From the NCBI GenBank assembly GCA_018623305.1, contig JAAZVR010000003.1, positions 1 to 22,752 of the forward strand: a stretch of DNA of 22,752 bases, written 5' to 3'. The stretch is from Thiotrichales bacterium. Lineage in GTDB: Bacteria; Pseudomonadota; Gammaproteobacteria; JAAZVR01. A program made the position numbers and the translations under genes. The notes under the pieces are model-generated. The model was not told the DNA's origin, searched no databases, and worked only from the letters and a program-made list of their open reading frames with translations. Below are positions 22,182 through 22,752 of the stretch, in pieces (the first letter of the stretch is position 1; every line of letters starts with the position of its first letter).

Positions 22182-22752
22182 TTAGTGGATTTTGACGACT
22201 TGACCATTGAGCAAATTCGCATTGAGCATCATCTCTAAATAGCGCTCAGTGATTTCAGCAGGACGTGGCCATTGATTCGGATCTTCGGCTGGAAAGGCTT
22301 TGGCGCGCATTTGAGTGCGAACTACGCCTGGATCGATACTGTTGAAGTATACATTTGTGCCTTCAAATTCAGCGGCTAATATTTCCATTAGATGATCTTG
22401 TGCGCATTTAGAAACACCATAAGCGCCCCAATAGGCTTGACCCTGGCGAGCAACACCAGAAGTGGTAAATAAAACAGAGGCCTGTTCTGATTTACGTAAA
22501 ACAGGAATTAAGGCCTGAGTCATCATCATCGGAGCATTCATGTTGATTTGCATGACTTTGTACCAGTTTTTCAAATCGTAATGCTCGATAGGGCTGAGTA
22601 CACCTAAATACGCCGCATTATGAATAACACCGTCTAAACGACCGTATTCAGTTTCAATTTGAGAAGCCAGCGTGGCGTAGTCTTCGTCATTCGCACCGTC
22701 CAGACTCATTGGGTAAATGGCTGGTTCTGGCGCGCCCGCGTCAACAATTAAA
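22182..22752 (-). CDS. YciK-like short-chain dehydrogenase/reductase, partial
   Basis: The frame is open to the window edge, so the N-terminal Rossmann motif is outside and about 190 residues are seen. Visible are DGVIHNAAYLG (the NNAG-like strand), FTTSGVARQG with the catalytic Ser, WGAYGVSK with the Tyr and Lys, and SIDPGVVRTQMRAKAFPAEDP. These match the E. coli YciK segments (HNAGLLG, SSSVGRQGRANWGAYAASK, TRTAMRASAFPTEDP) closely. The physiological substrate of YciK is unknown. An internal ATG at 22709 is not the start, since codons upstream remain open and family-like. It faces the isomerase/sRNA terminator. Confidence 0.88.
   Translation of the reverse strand, partial: LIVDAGAPEPAIYPMSLDGANDEDYATLASQIETEYGRLDGVIHNAAYLGVLSPIEHYDLKNWYKVMQINMNAPMMMTQALIPVLRKSEQASVLFTTSGVARQGQAYWGAYGVSKCAQDHLMEILAAEFEGTNVYFNSIDPGVVRTQMRAKAFPAEDPNQWPRPAEITERYLEMMLNANLLNGQVVKIH

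Overview
This window is an ordinary stretch of gammaproteobacterial chromosome of moderate G+C. Gene families and order match the Gammaproteobacteria: fabH-fabD-fabG-acpP-fabF followed by pabC-mltG-tmk-holB-tatD, clpS-clpA next to infA, and a yciB/yciI - rnm - yciO - rluB neighbourhood. A monomeric NADP isocitrate dehydrogenase and the general style of the proteins suggest a marine sulfur-oxidiser of the Thiomicrospira/Hydrogenovibrio/Thiomicrorhabdus type. That placement is inference, not proven. There is no IS, prophage, CRISPR, tRNA or rRNA.

Layout. (1) 1-9226, + strand: the type II fatty acid synthesis cluster (fabH 3' end, fabD, fabG, acpP, fabF). It runs into p-aminobenzoate synthesis (pabB, pabC), septal/peptidoglycan MltG, dTMP kinase, the DNA polymerase III delta' subunit and a TatD nuclease. 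From fabF onward genes overlap or nearly touch. acpP has its own promoter and terminator, and a long inverted repeat lies in the fabF leader. (2) 9271-11493, - strand: monomeric isocitrate dehydrogenase, convergent with tatD across a shared terminator. (3) 11611-14147, + strand: clpS-clpA, the N-degron adaptor and its unfoldase. (4) 14215-14430, - strand: infA. (5) 14532-15353: a near-consensus sigma-54 promoter driving a membrane/coiled-coil gene broken by several frameshifts. (6) 17163-15377, - strand: a tightly overlapping yciB - yciI - HTH-less LexA-like - stand-alone asparaginase-domain operon. (7) 17207-21437, + strand: rnm - yciO - rluB - SF1 helicase, then a tandem-parvulin prolyl isomerase at 21452. 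(8) 22054-22171: a probable small RNA gene (promoter, hairpin, exposed CCUCCUUA segment, terminator). (9) 22182-22752, - strand: a YciK-type short-chain dehydrogenase cut by the window end.

The most interesting items are the candidate sRNA carrying an 8-nt copy of the 16S rRNA anti-Shine-Dalgarno tail, the LexA-like autoprotease that keeps its cleavage site and Ser/Lys dyad but has no DNA-binding domain, and the striking over-representation of the palindrome AGGCCT (26 copies counted by eye in all three codon phases). Next come the sigma-54 promoter left on a decayed gene and the perfect 15-bp inverted repeat between acpP and fabF. No wholly new multi-gene system could be demonstrated.
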